A stretch of DNA of 64,000 nucleotides from positions 62,001 through 126,000 of the forward strand of contig MU385767.1 in the NCBI GenBank assembly GCA_022497155.1, read 5' to 3'. Below the pieces are notes generated by a model. That model saw only the letters and a program-made list of their open reading frames with translations, was not told the origin of the DNA and did no database searches. The stretch's first letter is position 1. Each line of letters starts with the position of its first letter. A program made the translations under genes and the position numbers. Shown here in pieces: positions 1 through 12,351 of this stretch. The DNA is from Whalleya microplaca (taxonomy: Eukaryota > Ascomycota > Sordariomycetes > Xylariales > Xylariaceae).

Positions 1-1
1 G

Positions 2-1324
2 TCAGTCTACGGTGCCGCGTGTGTTGGGGCTGCCATCCTCACTCTCTATCACAACTGGTTCGGCTACTATGGAGCATTAACTACCGCGTTTTATCTAACG
101 GCCATCGCTAATCCTCTACTAACCGTGGCTTCTAAGAAACGGCCCGGAATGACGTTTGGCCTTGGTTTCTTCATCTACAATGTGATGGTCCTGTTCCATG
201 TTTGGGTGGTTGCCTATGCCTTCGTCCCTGGCGGGCCTTACGTCCGCGAACATACGGACTGGATCATGACTACTTTCATGTTACTTCTTGGTGCTGGGGT
301 GTTCAACTTGAATTCGGTGAACGCCCAGCGCCGCGAAACCCCAAAGCCACCGTCGCAATCACGACATCGTAAATATCATACTTTAGCCCTCGGCATCGTC
401 AACATCTTCTTCCTCTCAGCTGCCTACCGCCGCTTCCCAACTAACGACTACAAGCCTTATCACGAGGATTCCAGAGTCATGACTGCCGGCATCTGGACGA
501 TCCACTTCTCCCTCGACAACGACATGTGGTCTTCCGAGTACCGCATGCGCGACCTGATCAAAGAGCTCGAAATCGACGTGATCGGCCTCCTGGAGTCCGA
601 TCTGCAACGCATTATTATGGGCAACAGGGACACGACGCAGTTCTTGGCCGAGGACCTAGGCATGTACGTGGACTACGGGCCGGGGCCTAACAAGCACACG
701 TGGGGCGCGGCACTACTCTCTAAGTTCCCGATCCTGAACTCGACGCACCATCTGCTGCCCTCGCCCGTGGGCGAGCTCGCGCCCGCCATCCACGCCACGC
801 TCGACGTGTACGGCGAGGCCGTCGACGTGTTCGTCTTCCACTCGGGGCAGGAGGAGGACGTCGAGGACAGGCGACTGCAGGCCGAGTACCTGTCCAAGCT
901 CATGGGCGCGACGCCGCGCCCCGCCGTCCTGCTCAGCTACCTCGTCACGAAGCCCCTCGAGGGCAACTATAACACGTACGTGTCGGACGCCTCGGGCATG
1001 CACGACGTCGACCCGTCCGACTGGGACCGCTGGTGCGAGTACATCATGTACAAGCGGCTGCGGCGCGTCGGGTACGCCCGCGTCTCGCGCAGCACCATCA
1101 CCGACACCGAGCTCCAGGTCGCCAAGTTCGTGGTCCCGCGGCCCGGCGACGAGACGGCCGCGCTCGCCGCCGTCGAGGATAACCCCGACGTCCGCGACCG
1201 CAGGGTCCGCGAGCGCGAGGTGCCCGAGGGCTGGCGCTTCCCGGCGCTGTTCAGGGGCTTGGGGGTTAGGGGGCACAGGTATCATGTCTTTAGCGAGCCC
1301 AGGTACTATATGCCGCCGGAGTGA
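2..1324 (+). CDS. CWH43: CWH43-like GPI-anchor lipid remodelling protein, C-terminal part (5' truncated by window edge)
   Basis: The reading frame is open from base 2 to the TGA at 1322-1324, so the gene begins before the window. The visible part has hydrophobic membrane segments (around 2-340) and then a soluble domain of the endonuclease/exonuclease/phosphatase fold, as in the C-terminal half of Cwh43. Near the end, the segments DRWCEYIMYKRL and GYARVSRSTITDTE match what I know of the most conserved part of that family. Cwh43 acts in the ER/Golgi membrane and exchanges the lipid of GPI anchors for ceramide. No intron is visible in this part. The 3' half is very GC-rich with strong GC3, unlike the AT-rich flank that follows. 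The family call is firm. The exact substrate role is inferred from yeast. Confidence 0.85.
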   Translation, partial: SVYGAACVGAAILTLYHNWFGYYGALTTAFYLTAIANPLLTVASKKRPGMTFGLGFFIYNVMVLFHVWVVAYAFVPGGPYVREHTDWIMTTFMLLLGAGVFNLNSVNAQRRETPKPPSQSRHRKYHTLALGIVNIFFLSAAYRRFPTNDYKPYHEDSRVMTAGIWTIHFSLDNDMWSSEYRMRDLIKELEIDVIGLLESDLQRIIMGNRDTTQFLAEDLGMYVDYGPGPNKHTWGAALLSKFPILNSTHHLLPSPVGELAPAIHATLDVYGEAVDVFVFHSGQEEDVEDRRLQAEYLSKLMGATPRPAVLLSYLVTKPLEGNYNTYVSDASGMHDVDPSDWDRWCEYIMYKRLRRVGYARVSRSTITDTELQVAKFVVPRPGDETAALAAVEDNPDVRDRRVREREVPEGWRFPALFRGLGVRGHRYHVFSEPRYYMPPE

Positions 1325-1349
1325 GGGGTGGGAGAGTGTGCGGAACGGG

Positions 1350-1380
1350 AATGCAATGCAATGCAATGCAATGTAATGCA
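1350..1380 (+). repeat. short AATGC tandem repeat in the 3' flank of CWH43
   Basis: About six copies of the pentamer AATGC, one of them altered to AATGT, start 26 bases after the stop codon. They are followed by GGATAGGATGGGATGG-type repeats. It is probably within the 3' UTR. Confidence 0.8.
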
Positions 1381-2720
1381 GGATAGGATGGGATGGATCC
1401 ATGGACGGAACCATGGATGCATGGGATGACTGCTCTGGATGACTTTAATGGGGTAATAGGTTGGGGACGCGGGCGATTGGCAGCCCCGTGATGAGGCAGG
1501 GAGGGAATGGAAGGATACGGTACACGTAGGGTTGAATGCTTAATGGTAAAACGAGATAAGATAAGACTTGTATAAATAATCTGGGGGGCTCTGCTTTTGA
1601 ATTTGATGTTCTGTAACCGTCTGTCCTGCCTCGGGATTGGCTATAAACGAGCCAACGTATATATGAATTTATACCTTAAGTAAATGTAACAGTGGCTTGA
1701 GGAATGTTATACACATACATGTGTGCTTTAGAGGACTGCTTTTCATTATCTGTGTTACGTACTATGATAGTATACACAAGAGATACATACTTAAGTAACA
1801 GTATAGTCGAATAAACTTAGTCTTGCTACACCTGAGCTGCCTTTGAAACCGAGTTACGTAACTCCAAATCTAAACACTACAATATAGTTATTGATATTTC
1901 GTACTTCATTAGAACTGAAATAACTAAGTAAAACTTTACGATATTTATACCAATATAATTGTGCTCCTTTATGTGTTCCTGAAGGCCTAGATCGATGATG
2001 CACGTGGCATTCGGCACTATCGTCCTGCACGTAAGCGCACAATGCAACCCTATACATAATTTGAATTATTATTCCCCCTGACCACGGCGCAAGGCACCGC
2101 ACCGACCACGGTATGACCCCGTATCCAAGCCGTATCACCCGAGATTATTCGACTGGATGCTCCCGAGCTTCAATCTTTAATTCCCACGCGCTTTGTGATC
2201 ATGCAAGTGGTATGGATTGTATTCATGCACGGCAGCGGCTCATGCTGACAGGGGCAGCACGGTTGCCAATGGAATCGTAAGCCCTAAGAAGGTATGTACC
2301 CATGGCACCATCCGAGTGGATGACGCCAGATAGCAATATGCAGGGGAAACGCCTCTCTTTTGTTCATCTTGGCGAGATGAGCGATCCGGTCGAGAAACCA
2401 CAGTTTTTTCGCTCGTTTGAGGAGAGCCAATGGCAGTGAGTGCCGAGCTGAGGGACCGCAGGGCGCCACTCAGTAGATCAATGCTGATCAGGTCGTATTG
2501 CAACCTTCTTTAAAGGGGAGCGTCCTAATAATAAATCGTCGGCTGCGATCCGCAATCTATCTGAGACATAAATATCAACATAGGGAAGGCGAGATATCCC
2601 GCCTTCCCTAGATGTTCGCTCGCTCTTTACTTCCATCTCAGCCCACGACACTCTTTACGTGAAAGGGATCCATTGAACGGGACTCGCGTTCAAAGCACCA
2701 ACCCAGTGGACTAGGTCAGG
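1381..2720. other. intergenic, no gene seen
   Basis: AT-rich spacer between CWH43 and the GH76 gene. The ORFs present (for example minus-strand ones at 1854-2138 and 2240-2503) are short, have no recognisable motif and show no exon-like continuation. The last 150 bases before 2721 should hold the GH76 promoter. I saw no clear TATA box. Confidence 0.6.
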
Positions 2721-3848
2721 ATGTTAACCTTACTATGGGGAGCAACATGTTGCCTCGCGGTGTCCGCTCTGGCTGAGGCCACGCACCCTCCAGCACAGCG
2801 AAAATACAGCAACGGCTCGGACTTCCCCGACGTCTCACAGGCGCGCGCGGCCATCAGCGCGCTCAACACCTACTACGACAACGCCACGGGGCGCTGGGAC
2901 CCGAACGGGGACTGGTGGCAGAGCGGGATCTCGCTGCAGGCGCTGGCGGACTTCATGGGGAAGACGGGGACGCGGGACTACCTGGCGCAGGCGTACAACA
3001 CGGTGCGGCAGCAGCGGGCGCCGCTGGCGTGGTGGCCGGAGGGCGGGGGCGAGTTCCGCGCCGACAGCACCGACGACACGGGTTGGTGGGCGCTGGCGCT
3101 GACGTCGCTGTACGAGCTGACGGGCGACGAGGAGCTGCTGCGGATCGCCCGCCTCGACGAGGCCTACATGTTCGACTACTGGAACACCACCACCTGCGGC
3201 GGCGGCCTGATCTGGGACGTCCCCTCTCGCACCTACCACAACGCCATCAGCAACGAGCTGTACCTGCAGCTGACCGCCAAGCTCCACAACCTCATCCCCG
3301 GCGACACGTACTACCTAAACCACAGCCTGTTGGAGTGGGACTGGTTCCGTGCTAGCGGCATGATCAACGCCGAGGGCCTGATCAACGACGGGCTGACCGA
3401 CGACGCGGCCTGTGTGAATAACGGCCAGCCCGTCTGGACCTACAACCAGGGCGTGGTGCTGGGCGGGCTCGTCGAGCTGTGGAAGGGCACGGGGGACACG
3501 TCATATCTGGATGCTGCACGAAGCATCGCTGACGCCGCGATCAAGAGCTCAGCACTGTTCCCCAACGGCACCCTAACCGATCCGTGCGATACAGCCGAGG
3601 ACTGCGAGCCTAATGGGACCGCATTCAAGGGCCTGTTCATGCGCGAGCTCGGCAAGCTGAACGAGGTTTTGGAGGGCCGTCCGTACCGGGACGTTATTCT
3701 GGATAATTTGCGCTCCATGTACGCGGTCGATCGGAATGCGTCAGATTTCTACGGGCTCTGGTGGCAGGGCCCGTTTGATAGCTCATCGACGGGGGTTGGG
3801 TCGCAGGTTTCTGCCGTTAATCTTTTGATTACCGCACTTGGATTGTGA
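2721..3848 (+). CDS. secreted glycoside hydrolase family 76 (alpha-1,6-mannanase-like)
   Basis: Intronless, 375 aa. Residues 1-20 form a signal peptide (hydrophobic core LTLLWGATCCLAVSALA), so the product is secreted. The GH76 fold follows. The paired aspartates D118-D119 in STDDTGWW sit where the catalytic Asp pair of the family lies. The segments NGDWWQSG, CGGGLIW, NAISNELYLQL, WTYNQGVVLGGL and LWWQGP are also typical. Family members cleave or transfer alpha-1,6-mannan. The fungal Dfg5/Dcw1 branch cross-links GPI proteins to the wall. This protein lacks a convincing GPI signal at its C-terminus (ends LLITALGL), so a free secreted enzyme is more likely. N-glycosylation sequons (NAT, NGT, NAS) are present. 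Strong GC3. Confidence 0.88.
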   Translation: MLTLLWGATCCLAVSALAEATHPPAQRKYSNGSDFPDVSQARAAISALNTYYDNATGRWDPNGDWWQSGISLQALADFMGKTGTRDYLAQAYNTVRQQRAPLAWWPEGGGEFRADSTDDTGWWALALTSLYELTGDEELLRIARLDEAYMFDYWNTTTCGGGLIWDVPSRTYHNAISNELYLQLTAKLHNLIPGDTYYLNHSLLEWDWFRASGMINAEGLINDGLTDDAACVNNGQPVWTYNQGVVLGGLVELWKGTGDTSYLDAARSIADAAIKSSALFPNGTLTDPCDTAEDCEPNGTAFKGLFMRELGKLNEVLEGRPYRDVILDNLRSMYAVDRNASDFYGLWWQGPFDSSSTGVGSQVSAVNLLITALGL

Positions 3849-6581
3849 GGGGGACTATGGTTGCATTACTGGGGACGTTAGATGCATGAGTTTACATTCC
3901 AGTGACTGATGGTAATCGGTTGCGTGATGCCTATGCGGTGGAAGCATTAAGCAGAGCTTCACGTGCATCCGCGTGCAGTGTCGGTATAGCAATAGTTGTG
4001 CTTTTGTAGATAAAGGATACCTCGATAAATAGATTAGCTATTGTGCCTATGGTTATGTCGAACGCCGTAGAGTCTGGTTATCAAAGACGAAATATTCGAG
4101 GATAAGGGATTTAGTAGACTTCTAGAGGCACAAGGCATCTCGTGACCTTGGTGTGTACATATGTCTAGGCTATCCCCGTCTCTACAGTTGGCCTCAAGTT
4201 TGTCAGGTCTTCTATGGCCAATGTCGCACCAGAAAAAGCATGTAGACTCTCAAAAATACCTTAACGCAGCATCTGCTAGAATAGTCTGCCATACCCTTTA
4301 CGTGGCTTTACCACTAGGTATTGCTAATAGATGAGGCTAATTGAAATTACAGGTGTCGACTCTGAGAAGCTGGAGATAATGATATGTACAAGACTTTATA
4401 AGGGGACTTTGCTTTATAGTTAGAAGGACAAGCAGGAACGGTCATCGTCGAAGCCATGGTCATTACATCGCATTCCGTTGTTCGGATGGACGTCTCACAG
4501 CTTACCGCACAGTTTAATCGTGCCAATCCTATGGCTGGAGAACTAGTAATGGACGAACTATATCCAGTGGCGGTGCTGGCATAGGAGCTTGCAGAAGAGG
4601 TAGAGGATCCCGAAACGACTTCCTCCAAGCGGCTGCCACAATGGGTAGACTCCTCTATTTTGTTAAAAAGCATCATGATCAACGAGCTAAGTCTCATAGA
4701 TGACGCCTTTTGACCGAAATTACCTACTGTCGTAATCCAGAACCTAAGCCCATAGAACCTCGTTACATGAAACCAAGTCTGGACAGGCCGAGATGAAAAT
4801 CTCGCCTCTTATTTGAGCAATCGCCATATCCTCCACTTCTGACTGGAGGAACCCGGCAAAAGGGGGGGTGTGGGATTTGGAGGCCAATTTGACATCACAT
4901 AGAATTTGTCAGCTGAACTTCTCCAGAGCTGAAAAGCAAGGAAGAGCTAAGAACGATGTATGTGTAACAGGATTGTATGGTGTGTAGTCTATTAAGTGTC
5001 TAAACCTGTTTGATCATGAGAGTATTTTGCACTGTTTGAGGAGAAAGGGGGCAGCCTGAATCGACTTACGGACTCTCGTGTAAGTCGATGCAAGATACCC
5101 CCGCGACTTTTTACAGTCTTACAAGATCTTCCAATTCTAAGCCCTTGGCCATATCTGTCTTATATCCCGATTCTAGGGGTAAAACTAATCCAAGCCCCTA
5201 ATCGGGTTCATATCATCACTAAGGTAAATGTGAGAAGGGCTTCAGGAGTAAACTAGTAGTAGTTTCTCTTAAGTTCCACGCTAGATTCCCGTTTTGGGTC
5301 CACCCCCTCAGATGGAGTTGAACTAGATGAGAAGAAGAAGCGGAGCAGGAAATGCGCACGATCTAGCGTCAGAACAGAAGTCAACAAAAGGCAGCACTTT
5401 ACGTGATGTGTGCTGAGATAAGACGCCGAGATCTGGGTTGCGTTATAATGAAATGTTAGTATTGTGGCCTGAGAAGTCTCCGAATCCCGTCGGAAAGCAT
5501 CGAATCCTCCGCTAAGCGGATTTCCGTACGCTGAACGACGCCCTCAACTAATAGCCCATGATACTCGCGGCCCGGGTGAATATTCTGGATGGAAGCTATA
5601 ACGGAAGTGGTCGTTTGGTTAGTCAAGCACTGGGACACATGTCCCGAGTTTCCTTTCGAATATTGAGTAATCTTAATATTGACTTGTCTAGACAGAGTTA
5701 AGCAGCGTGGAATTAGCACCACTAACGTGGGTTAGTAGTTTGGTCATGACTATGAAGAAAAAGCTATAGGTAGGGACCCAGAACACCAGTCTACCCCCAC
5801 TATTCCGTCCGAGTGGCTTTTCTTTCTACGCGATGGTGAAATTTGCGAAGTAATAACGCTAGATGTACGTTGGTACTTGGGCACTGATGCTAAGGTCAGA
5901 ACTAGGATATATCATGTACATAATGAAGATTCATCGTCATCCCGGAAGTGCCTCTTTTACATTAGAACTACAAGGACATCGTTCTCTATACGATCTCCAT
6001 TTTAGTCCAATCTAACTTAGCCGCAGTTTTTCATCTTACGAGTCAGTGTGGCAACTTATGGCCCTAAAGGCACGACTACTCCTTAAGCAAATTGTCTCCT
6101 TTATACGTGCATCATTTCGAAGACTATAATACATATATGAACAACAGGTGCAAAACCCGAATGATGGTCTCCTTAGTCTAGCGAAGTTGATGCTAAGGGG
6201 GAACATCGCCACAACCTTGCCATCATTGTTAATGACATAATATTAGTATCTCTATAGATCTGTAAATATTCTTGCTCTTCTGTTTGTCTGAAATGGATTA
6301 TATAGGCCAGGCCGCACGGGGCTATGAGACTTTTCTTTATCACCTTGAGGAACAGTGCAGACATACGAACCTGCCACTGATCTGAATGGATAATCGCTCA
6401 GGGGTAAAATGTATCCTCATAAAGAAGAAGAGTGAATAACATACTAGGATGATGCAGTGCTTCATATTTATAGGAGACAAGGCGGTAGGAAATGTGTATT
6501 ATGATCGCATTATTCATTAATGATAAAAACTATTATACGGGCTTAAGATAGTAGGCATTGATTTTCATTCAAAGCAGTCAT
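3849..6581. other. long AT-rich gene-poor stretch
   Basis: No convincing coding region on either strand. The longest ORFs (4347-4697 and 5456-5722, minus) have no recognisable motif. A small perfect hairpin sits at 5060-5089: a 10-bp stem (ATCGACTTAC and its complement) around a 10-base loop, beside a purine-rich run. The composition fits decayed (RIP-type) DNA. Confidence 0.55.
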
Positions 6582-7985
6582 TTAATGCTTCCCCATACCC
6601 ATCTTCATTCCCATTTTGAGCAGAGTCGATGCTGCTGGTCCAGTTATGCTTCGTCGTATAGACGGCAGCGACCTCCTCAACTTCGTGTTCGTACTGCTTG
6701 TCTTGTTCCAGTGGCTCAACACATCCTCGATGAGGGTGGAATTTCCAACAACGTCGTCAAGCAAGTCCGTTATAGAAATGTTACTGCCGTTAGTGAAGCT
6801 GCTAATGAGGTCGCTTGCGAGCTTCATAACCGGCACTGTGGACGTCACACGCCTCTTGTTGAGAACGGCCTCGATGAAACCAATATGCTCGCCGTTGACC
6901 ACGGTGGCATTCCCTGTCGCGTCAATTTGAATTTGGCCATTGCTCAGTGCGTCTCCCTGGTTAGAGAGAATCTTTCCGAAGTTCTGCAAAAGCACGTCGA
7001 TGTATAACTCGCCATTGAAGTACCTCGAGTTATTACCAGGCGGAATTAGGACATTATAAATAGTTATCAGGCCTATTCTAATGTCGCCTGACATCAAATT
7101 GAGCGATAGATCACCAATTCCGAGGGTCAGAGCGCCCCAGTTGGGCAGGTTGAGAGTCCCTTGGATGTTGGTGCCGTTCGCTTCGGCTGGCAAGATAAGT
7201 TGTAGATCTTCGATGGCAAAGCCACTCAGCTTGTTCAGTGAGTTGACTTCAACCGTCTTATCAATTTTCGCTGTGGAGTGCAGCGCTCCTAAATGGACTG
7301 GCGCCTCCCCACGAGTAGATAATGTCACCTTTGGTTGGTCAAAGACATCGCCGAACCAGGAGATGAGTTCGGTCTCATTGGTTATTGTGACTGTCTGGTC
7401 AGTGACGACAATTTGTGTCTCCCCATCGATATGCAGCTGCGGTAGAGTAATATTGACGAAGGGCGAAAACGTAGGGGTACGCTCGTTGTACATGAAGAGA
7501 TTCACAGGGGAAATATCTGCTGGCAGTGGCGTGTCGAGTGACGTGGTGATAGAAATGTTGAGTTTCTCTGATGATATAGCCACAAATGCGCCAGCAGTCA
7601 CGGGCATCGATTGATTGTCAAGTATGCGCTGGACGATGGCTGGAAGGATCACCAGAAACCTGAGTATTCTGTCAATAGTTGTCCATTCGATTTTTGAATA
7701 AATAAACACTCACAGGATCGGTAAAAGGATGGCAAGTAAGATGATAGACCCGATCAAGTACCACCACCAGAACCGCCCGCAATGGCGTTTAAACTTCTGC
7801 TTTTTTGTAAGAGGACTGGCTACTGCCGCCTTATCTTGGACATGATCAGTCGAAGATGCCTCGTCACTGTGTTTTTGGGGAGTATTCGAAGTCCCTTCAC
7901 CATCACCACCTCCAGCCCCATGTATAGATGCTGGCGGACTGCCGTGCTCATAGTGCGAAATATTCTCTTGAAAAGCTGACCCCAT
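6582..7985 (-). CDS. DUF3712-family single-pass membrane protein
   Basis: Two exons on the minus strand: 7714-7985 and 6582-7659. They are joined across a 54-nt intron (GTGAGT donor, ACTCAG acceptor) and give 449 aa. The in-frame stop seen at 7710 lies inside this intron. The N-terminus is a polar, Gly/Ser-rich cytosolic tail of about 70 residues. A long hydrophobic segment follows (FWWWYLIGSIILL through LPAIVQ, about 72-102), then an ectodomain of beta-rich character with many N-glycosylation sequons (NIT, NNS, NAT, NGS, NST, NKT). The layout, with the PAIVQRILDNQS junction just after the membrane, matches the fungal DUF3712 family. These are predicted vacuolar or cell-surface proteins of unknown biochemical role. 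The last residues are basic (KMGMKMGMGKH). Confidence 0.82.
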
Positions 7986-9382
7986 GTTTATCTTGTCTTT
8001 GGCAGCATCAAAACTCTATGGCAAGAAACGGCAGGATGGGTACCCGGACTCAGTTGGCCAGAACCACGAAGAATTTTGAGGACGACTTGGTGACCCTGGG
8101 GCATCTACCTAAAGTGCCAGAAGTCGTACCGCGGCATTGTAACATGTGAACTACAAATTCACTCTGCCATGATCGATCGGACAAGGGCCAGGCATTGTCT
8201 ACCCTCTAGCTACCCCTCACGATCTGTTTTCCTCTCCGCACACACATCTCAACATCCGCGTTCTTACCCCTGTTACAAGACATCGGATATTGCCAGGGGT
8301 CTAATCAGCTTAGAATTTCTAGGATGCTTACTGGTCTTCCCGTAGGTCACGCACATAACATTAAAGACTGAGATGGGGCGGATGGTAGTTTTGCGGGGTT
8401 AGTAGAGTAGGATTTTGACAATCATTTTAGTTTAGTAGATCTTCATCTTCACCAACATCACGACGTCGCAAAGGAATGATGTCATAGCACATTCTACTTG
8501 CCTAATATGAAAGTGATGAGCCTCTGTTTATTCCCGTTTCAGCCATCGCCTATAGAGATGGCCAATAGTCTTACATAGTATAGGTCTAATAACCCTCCAG
8601 CCCTCTAGGTTTGCGGGGTTACTGGTCGGCGTCTGAATCGCCAAGTGGATGGGCATCACTCGGAGTTAAACCCCAAATTCGGCATGCAATCTGTGCACGG
8701 CCGTTGAGTCGACCTGGTCTACAAAACATGCCATAGGACTATCGCCGTATTTGCACGTAGCTGCTAAGAAGGAAAGACAGAGAAAGGGCGGATGGGGAAA
8801 ACAGATAAATAACCCTTAAGTTAAGACACCAGCTAGTTCTAATTCAAATAGAACACTTATGAAAAGAATTTTAAGAAGCGAAGCCTATATAATGTGTCAA
8901 TTAGAGGGTTGGGGGCTGGTCACGTTGTATACTCGACTGAACACTGCATTGCAACCCCAGCCTTCCAAGCAAGCTAAGCTGTCGAATAGGCGGTCAGAAA
9001 AGCTTAACAACTCAGGTCCGCCGTGCATTTGGTCCCTGGTCTGCAACTCCCGATGGAGGAATATCGCCGAGGAAGTTGGGGAAGCTGGGGTAAGCTGGAG
9101 ATGTTTAGCGTCGGGAATTGGAGACTGGGGTAAGCTAATTACCCATGTGAGTATGTAGTTGACGACCCTAAGAAGGCATAATGTCCGAAACACCTCTGAG
9201 CACATCACGGAAAACAATTTCCATGTGATATGAAGCAGACGCGTGATGGAAGAAGGTATATTCTCGATCTTCCCACCTCGTCTGGCACGCATCCTACCCC
9301 CTGGCTGAGCCGAATCAGAGCTTCAGCGTCAAGTGAGAGGGCCACATTTGGAAGCTTCTCCAACATCTAGTCAACTATCGCC
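7986..9382. other. intergenic between divergent genes, no gene seen
   Basis: About 1.4 kb separate the start of the DUF3712 gene (minus) from the start of the modular secreted protein (plus), so it must hold both promoters. The overlapping ORFs at 8859-9158 (plus) and 8897-9292 (minus) shadow each other and neither has a recognisable motif. A locally repeated GGGGTAAGCT-like word occurs near 9085-9135. Confidence 0.5.
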
Positions 9383-11803
9383 ATGTTGTTCTCCAAACTC
9401 CTGATAGCGGCACTGGCCCCAGTCGGCCTCGTTGCCGACAGCGCACCGCGGACAGCCTCGACGCCAGAGTTGGACCTTGATGCGCTTCTTGCAAGACACA
9501 ATCTAGCATTGGTTCCTCGGTCAGACCTCACGGATGCGCTGACTGAGCTCAATGGCCTTCTTAGAAAGAACCAAGTTCAGCAACAGAAAGTTCCCATATA
9601 CCCGCGACAAAGTAGCAATAGCACTGGTTCTGGTTCCAGCTCTAGCTCCTCATCGGACAGTGGTGGCCTTGACCTTGGAGACCTTACAGGACTTGGTGAT
9701 CTGGGTAAAGTCCTCGAGAGTATTACCAAGCTCGTCACCCAGCTAGGCGACATCGGAGGTTATCTCTCGGCTCTTCAACAGCTACTGAGCGATGAATTCT
9801 TGCAAGCTCTACACGATGCTATGGTCTACCTAGCTGAAACACTACAACCACCTATTCCGCAACTCGCTAGGAGTATTCTTAACAAGACAGAGCCTCTAAT
9901 CGATCTGGTCTCTTCCCTTGATCTACAGAGTATCATAGACGAGGTCAAGGACATTGACGTGAAAGGCATACTCGGTGCCTTGTCCCCACTATTAACTACT
10001 GATTCAATCAAGAGCCTCGTGGCTTTGTTGAACAATGCTGGATCCCTTTTGACTTCGGAGACTGTCGATTCACTTAAGAAACTGCTTTCCAGTGCACAGC
10101 CACTAATTGATAGCCTCTCAGACATTGATCTCAAAGGCGTACTTGATGCTCTATCTCCCCTCCTAACACCGGATTCAGTCAAGGGTCTCGTGAGCTTGTT
10201 AGACAACGCCGGACAGCTTTTGACAACGGAAACTGTCTCAGCGCTCAAGTCATTGCTTTCTAGCGCACAGCCCCTGATCGACAGTCTTGGAAAGATTGAC
10301 CTTCAAGGCCTACTCGATGCTGTCGCCCCGCTACTCACGGCAGATTCAGTGAAGGGTATTGTTGGGCTGTTAGGAAATGCCGAAAACCTCCTTACGTCTG
10401 ATTTCGTTGACCAGACCAAATCCTTAATTTCTGGGGCGGCACCCCTGCTCGACAGTCTTAAGGATATTGATTTGAAAGGCTTGATAGATCAGATCACGCC
10501 GATCCTCAAGGAGCTCAGCCAGCTTGACCTTAAAGGCCTATTTGACGCCATTGGTCCACTTCTAACAACGGATTCCATCAAAGGCATCATAGGGCTTCTT
10601 GGCAATGCTGAAGATCTCTTGACTGGTGAATTCGTGGATCAAACCAAGTCCCTCATTTCAGGGGCAGGGCCTTTGCTCTCTAGCCTTGGCGACATTGACT
10701 TGAAAGGTCTGCTCGACAAGGTCTCACCCTTACTGGACAGCCTTAGCAAGATCGATCTCCAAGGCCTCTTCGACGCCGTGGAGCCGTTGCTGACACCTGA
10801 GTCGGTAAAGGGACTTGTTGGACTTCTAGGAAATACCGAGGACTTGTTGACAACTCAGTTCGTCAACCAAACCCAGACGTTGATATCTGGTGCTGTGCCC
10901 TTGCTTGCTGCCGTCGGAAAGATTGACCTTGAGAGTCTTGTCGACCAAGTGAAACCACTCCTGGATTCTTTAAGCAAGATCGATTTTGCCGACCTCATAG
11001 ATAAAGTGAAACCTATCTTGGATGCGGTGGGCCAGATTGATTTTGCAAGCTTGATTAAGCAAATCACACCAATCCTTAATTCTCTGGGAGAGATTGATTT
11101 GAAGGGTCTTATCGACAAGGTGCAACCTATTCTAGATGCTGTGGGCCAAATCGACATTGGAGGCCTGATTAAACAAATCACTCCAATTCTGAACGCTCTG
11201 GGAGACATCGACCTGAAGGGTATCTTCGATGCCATTGCCCCACTACTTAAACCATCATCAGTCGATGGCCTGGTCGGGCTCGTCGATAACGCCGAGGCGC
11301 TTCTCACCAGCAACTTTGTCAATGAAACGCAGACAATTATCGGCGGCGCAGCGCCATTGATTGGCGTTCTAGGGAAACTTGACATCCAGGGGCTCTTGGA
11401 TAAGGTCAAGCCACTTCTCAACACCTTGGGTCAAATCGACTTCAATGGCCTAATCAATGCTGTCAAGCCTCTTCTAAGTGCTCTAGACCAGATTGATATC
11501 CAGGGAATTGTTGACCAGATCACGCCATTAATCACGCCTGATTCCGTGAAAGGAATCACGACTCTTCTGGGTAACGCAGAGAGTTTGCTGACAGCTGCTT
11601 TCGTCTCGCAGACGACTGAATTGATAGGCGACGCTACACCGGTAAGTTGTCTTCTCATTTCTCTCTTCACATACACATACACAACTACTTCATTTATTTT
11701 CACGTGAGACTTACTTGCCAACTTCTCTAACCCTTCCATATAGATTGTAGCGACGATATCAGACTTCGTCAATGCCCTCCTCCAGGCGATACTAGGGAAT
11801 TGA
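9383..11803 (+). CDS. secreted protein made of thirty 19-residue modules
   Basis: Exons 9383-11641 and 11744-11803 (intron with GTAAGT donor and CTCTAAC branch, ending TAG at 11743) give 772 aa. Residues 1-19 are a signal peptide. A Ser-rich linker lies near residue 80. From residue 191 to 760 the chain is a run of 19-residue units without a single insertion or deletion. There are seven long units of 57 residues (type IDLKGLLDAVSPLLT / KGLVGLLGNAEDLLT / DQTKSLISGAAPLL) and nine single units of 19 (type IDLKGLIDKVxPILDxLGx). The leucine positions of the three thirds of a long unit coincide, so 57 is 3 x 19. Amphipathic helices in a solenoid, or a surface-active wall protein, are the obvious structural ideas. 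I do not recognise a named family and assign no function. Confidence 0.85.
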
Positions 11804-12351
11804 GATGTCAGATAATCACGCATATGGGCACCTTGGAAATGTAGGGAAAGAAAAACGGGCAACCTATAACGAGTGATGCAGTGTACTTAATGAATAATCA
11901 TGAATTGTAATGAATACCAGTAAACGACAACTAGTTCATAAGAAATTTCCCGTTAGCGCATACAAAACCTTATTGATTCGTAAAAGTAGGAATATGAAAT
12001 ATTTGTCTGCTCATAAGAGGATTTTAAAATCCCGAAAATGGTTGGAAGATGATTACCTAGTGAAATATGATAGCCAAATGTAGCCCAAAAGATAGATGTA
12101 CCTTGATGAAATGTAGAGATACAAATTGTATAATTGCACTACTAAGGTACGCTTTAAATCTCTTTAAATGATTATGTAGTCTCTATTAACGAATGATGAA
12201 GAGGGAGTGTTTTGAATACACTGAGAATTGTGTTTGACAGTCTTCATCAGCCATACCATCAACCCCCTCAGTATTCCTCTGAACCCTTTTACTTTTGTCC
12301 AAAATAACCATAACCAATGCCTCAGCAGCTGATAGAGACAGGCTCATGGAC
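11804..12351. other. intergenic, no gene seen
   Basis: AT-rich 3' flanks of two convergent genes. No ORF with a recognisable motif. Confidence 0.5.

Noticed and set aside
713..1414. 233-codon minus-strand ORF opposite CWH43
   Set aside because: Antisense shadow of a GC3-rich gene, full of A/G/V/R/L with no domain. The plus strand has a recognised protein.
2835..3355. ORFs opposite and out of frame with the GH76 gene
   Set aside because: Shadows produced by high GC3. The GH76 frame has conserved catalytic motifs.
7708..7713. Apparent stop splitting the DUF3712 gene into two ORFs
   Set aside because: A normal 54-nt intron with GTGAGT donor and CAG acceptor removes it and keeps the frame.
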